From assembly GCA_008931825.1 (NCBI GenBank), contig QXVZ01014863.1:1-22687 (forward strand): a DNA stretch of 22,687 nucleotides, in the 5' to 3' direction. A program made the position numbers and the translations under genes. Source of the stretch: Phallusia fumigata. Lineage: Eukaryota > Chordata > Ascidiacea > Phlebobranchia > Ascidiidae. The notes below the pieces were generated by a model that searched no databases, was not told the origin of the DNA, and saw only the letters and a list, made by a program, of their open reading frames with translations. The first letter of the stretch is position 1. Each line of letters begins with the position of its first letter. This document shows, one piece after another, positions 20,078 through 22,687 of this stretch.

Positions 20078-21998
20078 ATGCGACTACAAAGTTATCGAAT
20101 CCCAGCTCGTAAGATTTTAAGCAAACCATTGATTTTAGGAGTAATTCTACTCCTTTTTGCAGCAATAGGTGTCGGAACTCTCAGCGTTCGAGTTTACGCG
20201 TACTTAAAACGGTAAGATAACGACAAAATAAGGGTTTTTGCTTGGCTTCCTAAGAATTTCTTACAAACGTGCAGCCAGGCGCATAAGACCAATTTTGATG
20301 GCTTGTAAACAGCTAATGTTAGTCTGTTGCAATTCTTGCGTTACAAACTGCTTTTTTTCACAATTGTTTCAAATATTTCGAAAAGTCAAGTGTCGTTTTT
20401 AGTTTGGAAATTCTTGTGGAGGAAAGAGAATCTGCTGTTAAAGAAATTGGAACTCTGCACTTACAACATGCAATCCACAAACGCTCTCTTGTAAGTTTAT
20501 TACAACATTAAAATAATGTCACTGGGTGTGCTACATTTGCTGTGAGAAATATGGCCAAGTTCCAACATTACACAGGCAACAGCAAGATTTGATGGAGTGA
20601 GTTTTGCAGATATCTTAAGTTTTAAACTATTGTTACGTGGTCTGGTACATCATTGTAATATATGTGGTTTACAAGCCTTCTACCATGCAAATCATTTGTT
20701 CCTTGGTAGAATGGTATAGTGTTGTGGTATGTCGCCATATCTATCTAAATACTGGGTTATTTTCGGGCATTGGCGTTCCCATACTTCAGTTAAACTGACT
20801 CCTATTCAGTGGAACCTGCAAGATTTCTCGTTGTTAAGGTGTTTTAATGTGTGTTCTTGCACGATGGTGTGACATAGGCAAACACTATTAAATGGGTTTT
20901 CAACTCAAGTATGTTAAACTTTAACCAATCTCTGCGCCTTGTCGCAAAGTACTTTTAACCCTAATGGGGCGTAAAAACAGCAATCATTCCAAAATGTATT
21001 TCGGAAAAGGGTAATTCAGAGGCTTAAAACTACCCTACTATGATTCACCCAAATCGTTGAACTGGTGCCTGCTATTTCTGTGAGACTCATGTTTAATTTT
21101 GGAAAACTTAAAATAATACGATTAAATTTATATTCAGAACGAAGACTTATCAGTGCAGTCCCCATCAGTTGCAGGTAAATATAATAATTGCATTCGACGA
21201 ACAATGAATCACTGATTGAACGTGAACAGGTGCAACTTACATACGATGGGGAAGAAGCAACTGCCCAGGTAAAGATGGAACTAGTCTAGTGTATCATGGT
21301 AAGTCAAAATTCAGTGATCAATTTAAAAACAAATGAATCAGACTGTCTGATATGACGTTTAGGTTATGCTGGAGGATCATATTATAACCACGTCGGAGGT
21401 GGTTCAGATTTTCTGTGCTTGCACCATAATGTCACATACACAGTGGGACACTATGTGGAAGGGTCACAAGGTAAATGTCCTGAATTTGTCCCGAAAATTT
21501 TTTGATAAAATGTTTACTTTTATTTAGGAAATGCCTACATTTACGGAGTTGAGTATCGTGATGGACCAAGCACATATTCTTTATTCGATCTGTCTTTGAT
21601 CGAGCAGCGAGCGTTGCAATACCAAGGTGTTCCCTGTGCTCTTTGTTTGGTCCAAAGCCCTGTGCAGGTAAGTATTACTTTTAGACAACATTGCTTTTCA
21701 TGCAGATGTACAACGATAAGGTGTGCCTCAGGTAATGATCCCCAGTCGTGAAACATGTCCTGAAGGTTGGAGGATCGAATACACGGGCTACATCATGACT
21801 GGCTCATCCACCACCACTAAACACTCGTCCAGCCACCTTTGTGTGGACGACACGCCGCAGGCGGTCCCCGGTACACAGGGATCACAAAACGGAGCTCATC
21901 TATACGTTGTGGAAGTCGTGTGCGGGTATAATATTCCTTGTGAGCCGTATGTTAATTACTGGGAGGTTCGTTGTGTTGTTTGCTCGCTGGGTGTTTAA
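20078..21998 (+). CDS. Type II membrane protein with cysteine-rich short-chain-collagen-C4-like ectodomain, copy B
   Basis: Seven exons of exactly the same lengths and phases as copy A: 20078-20211, 20403-20490, 21138-21174, 21230-21298, 21363-21470, 21528-21667 and 21732-21998; 280 residues, TAA at 21996-21998. It keeps the basic N-terminus, the single membrane segment, the NVT sequon and all ten ectodomain cysteines. About 32 residues differ from copy A by hand count (near 89% identity), against about 17 silent changes. The stalk exon (20403-20490) has about eight replacements in 29 codons and only two silent changes. Intron 6 is 64 bp and lacks the MITE of copy A. The copy looks functional. 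Confidence 0.9.
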
Positions 21999-22105
21999 GG
22001 ATCTTGTTTTTTTGACTTCGTGATGCGAATCATCATGTTGTAGCCTGTACATTTGTCATGTTTTTTAAGAATTGATCAGTTTTGTTTTTCTCATCTTACG
22101 TTCAG

Positions 22106-22228
22106 GTGTACAATATACACGAACACAGACATCGCACTGATAATGACTATGACCTGAGATATTTCTGCACGCAAACACAGAGTTTTAACCCTATTGGTTA
22201 CCAGTTAAAAACACACGTTGCTTCGTGA
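22106..22228 (+). other. Conserved segment 3' of copy B, counterpart of 19338-19460
   Basis: It has the same length as its unit A counterpart with no indels, and is preceded by the same acceptor-like TTCAG. It stays open from VYNIHEH to TGA at 22226-22228. The differences do not show a silent-site bias, so it is probably duplicated 3' UTR rather than an extra coding exon. Confidence 0.35.
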
Positions 22229-22437
22229 ACCAACACTGTTGCTTGTTAGTATATCAACTGAGCTAATTATTCATGCTTTGTCTGTGATAATACAATTGCC
22301 TAACCGACAACAGTTGCGCAACGTTAGGTCAAAAGGGTAGCAGATTTTGTGAGGAATCTCCGTGAACGAAAAACATTGAAAAATCTAGAATATTCACTGG
22401 AGCATGCGCCACCTGCCGGAAATTCGTTTGAAAATGC

Positions 22438-22687
22438 GTTGCGTCTCAGTTTGTCCTAAGCTGCTGTGGATGGGTTCAGCACAGTTTCCCCAGTCGTGTT
22501 TCCTACATTGCACCAAATTTACTCACTTCTGGCCCCTTTGTAATGCAATGAGACCACGTACGTCACGACATGTGTTACGAATTTACCAGGACTGACCATG
22601 TTGTTTATATTAATTTTATATTCGGCGGAACAGTAATTTACAAACTTCCTTTCATGTTCCTATGTTAGAGGTTACACATTTTTTAGT
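22438..22687. other. Unduplicated right flank, no gene recognised
   Basis: The sequence to the right of the duplication breakpoint has no match in unit A. No coding exon or repeat was recognised in this short stretch. Confidence 0.5.

Larger units (their letters stand above)
19658..22437 (+). repeat. Tandem segmental duplication, unit B
   Basis: This is the second copy of the duplicated segment. It begins with the sequence found at the left edge of unit A and ends at GAAAATGC (22430-22437), after which the sequence (GTTGCG) no longer matches unit A. The trinucleotide TGC is shared by the left edge (16215-16217), the junction (19658-19660) and the right edge (22435-22437), the pattern of microhomology at a tandem-duplication breakpoint. 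Confidence 0.9.

Noticed and set aside
1-22687. tRNA genes, rRNA, CRISPR arrays, bacterial operons
   Set aside because: No B-box-type GGTTCGA pattern in a cloverleaf context, no spaced repeats and no prokaryotic gene organisation were seen.

Overview
The window looks like nuclear DNA of an invertebrate chordate, most likely a Ciona-type tunicate. It is AT-rich, its genes are split into small exons (37-267 nt) with GT-AG introns of about 60 bp to 2.6 kb, and short MITE-like elements sit inside introns. Single N characters at 1810, 4109 and 9043 mark a draft assembly. The species assignment is inference; nothing here names it. No bacterial genes, rRNA, tRNA or CRISPR were seen.

Layout. (1) 1394-5633, plus strand: the 3' part of a bifunctional sugar nucleotidyltransferase/glucuronokinase gene. 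Eight exons up to 3757 are open and splice in phase. The kinase C-terminal part (4897 onward) carries stop codons and frame loss, so the gene looks recently broken or is misassembled. Its first intron holds a perfect 253-bp direct repeat around an N, probably an assembly artefact. (2) 5640-7483: no gene recognised. (3) 7484-11730, minus strand: a tandem-repeat galectin with two carbohydrate-recognition domains (CRDs). CRD2 has the full sugar-binding signature and CRD1 does not. One intron carries a hAT-type MITE with an 8-bp target duplication. The 2.6-kb intron may contain a decayed coding segment and a promoter-like CRE/TATA pair. (4) 12588-15171, minus strand: a seven-exon gene for a 379-residue protein with a predicted myristoylated/palmitoylated N-terminus, a ZU5 domain and a C-terminal death-type domain. 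It was assembled from exons too short to show as long ORFs. (5) 16215-22437, plus strand: a tandem segmental duplication carrying two seven-exon genes. Each encodes a 280-residue type II membrane protein with the cysteine-rich ectodomain found in proteins labelled short-chain collagen C4-like. The junction shows TGC microhomology, and two elements (a 457-bp MITE and a 124-bp insert) are present only in the first copy.

How the genes relate. No operon or pathway links all of them. The galectin, the ZU5/death adaptor-like protein and the cysteine-rich surface proteins would fit a recognition or signalling neighbourhood, but that is speculation. The best-supported new observations are the microhomology-bounded duplication with copy-specific insertions, the acylation-signal ZU5-death protein, and the asymmetric galectin. 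An unusual cluster of TGACGT/ACGTCA motifs covers about 11.4-14.3 kb.
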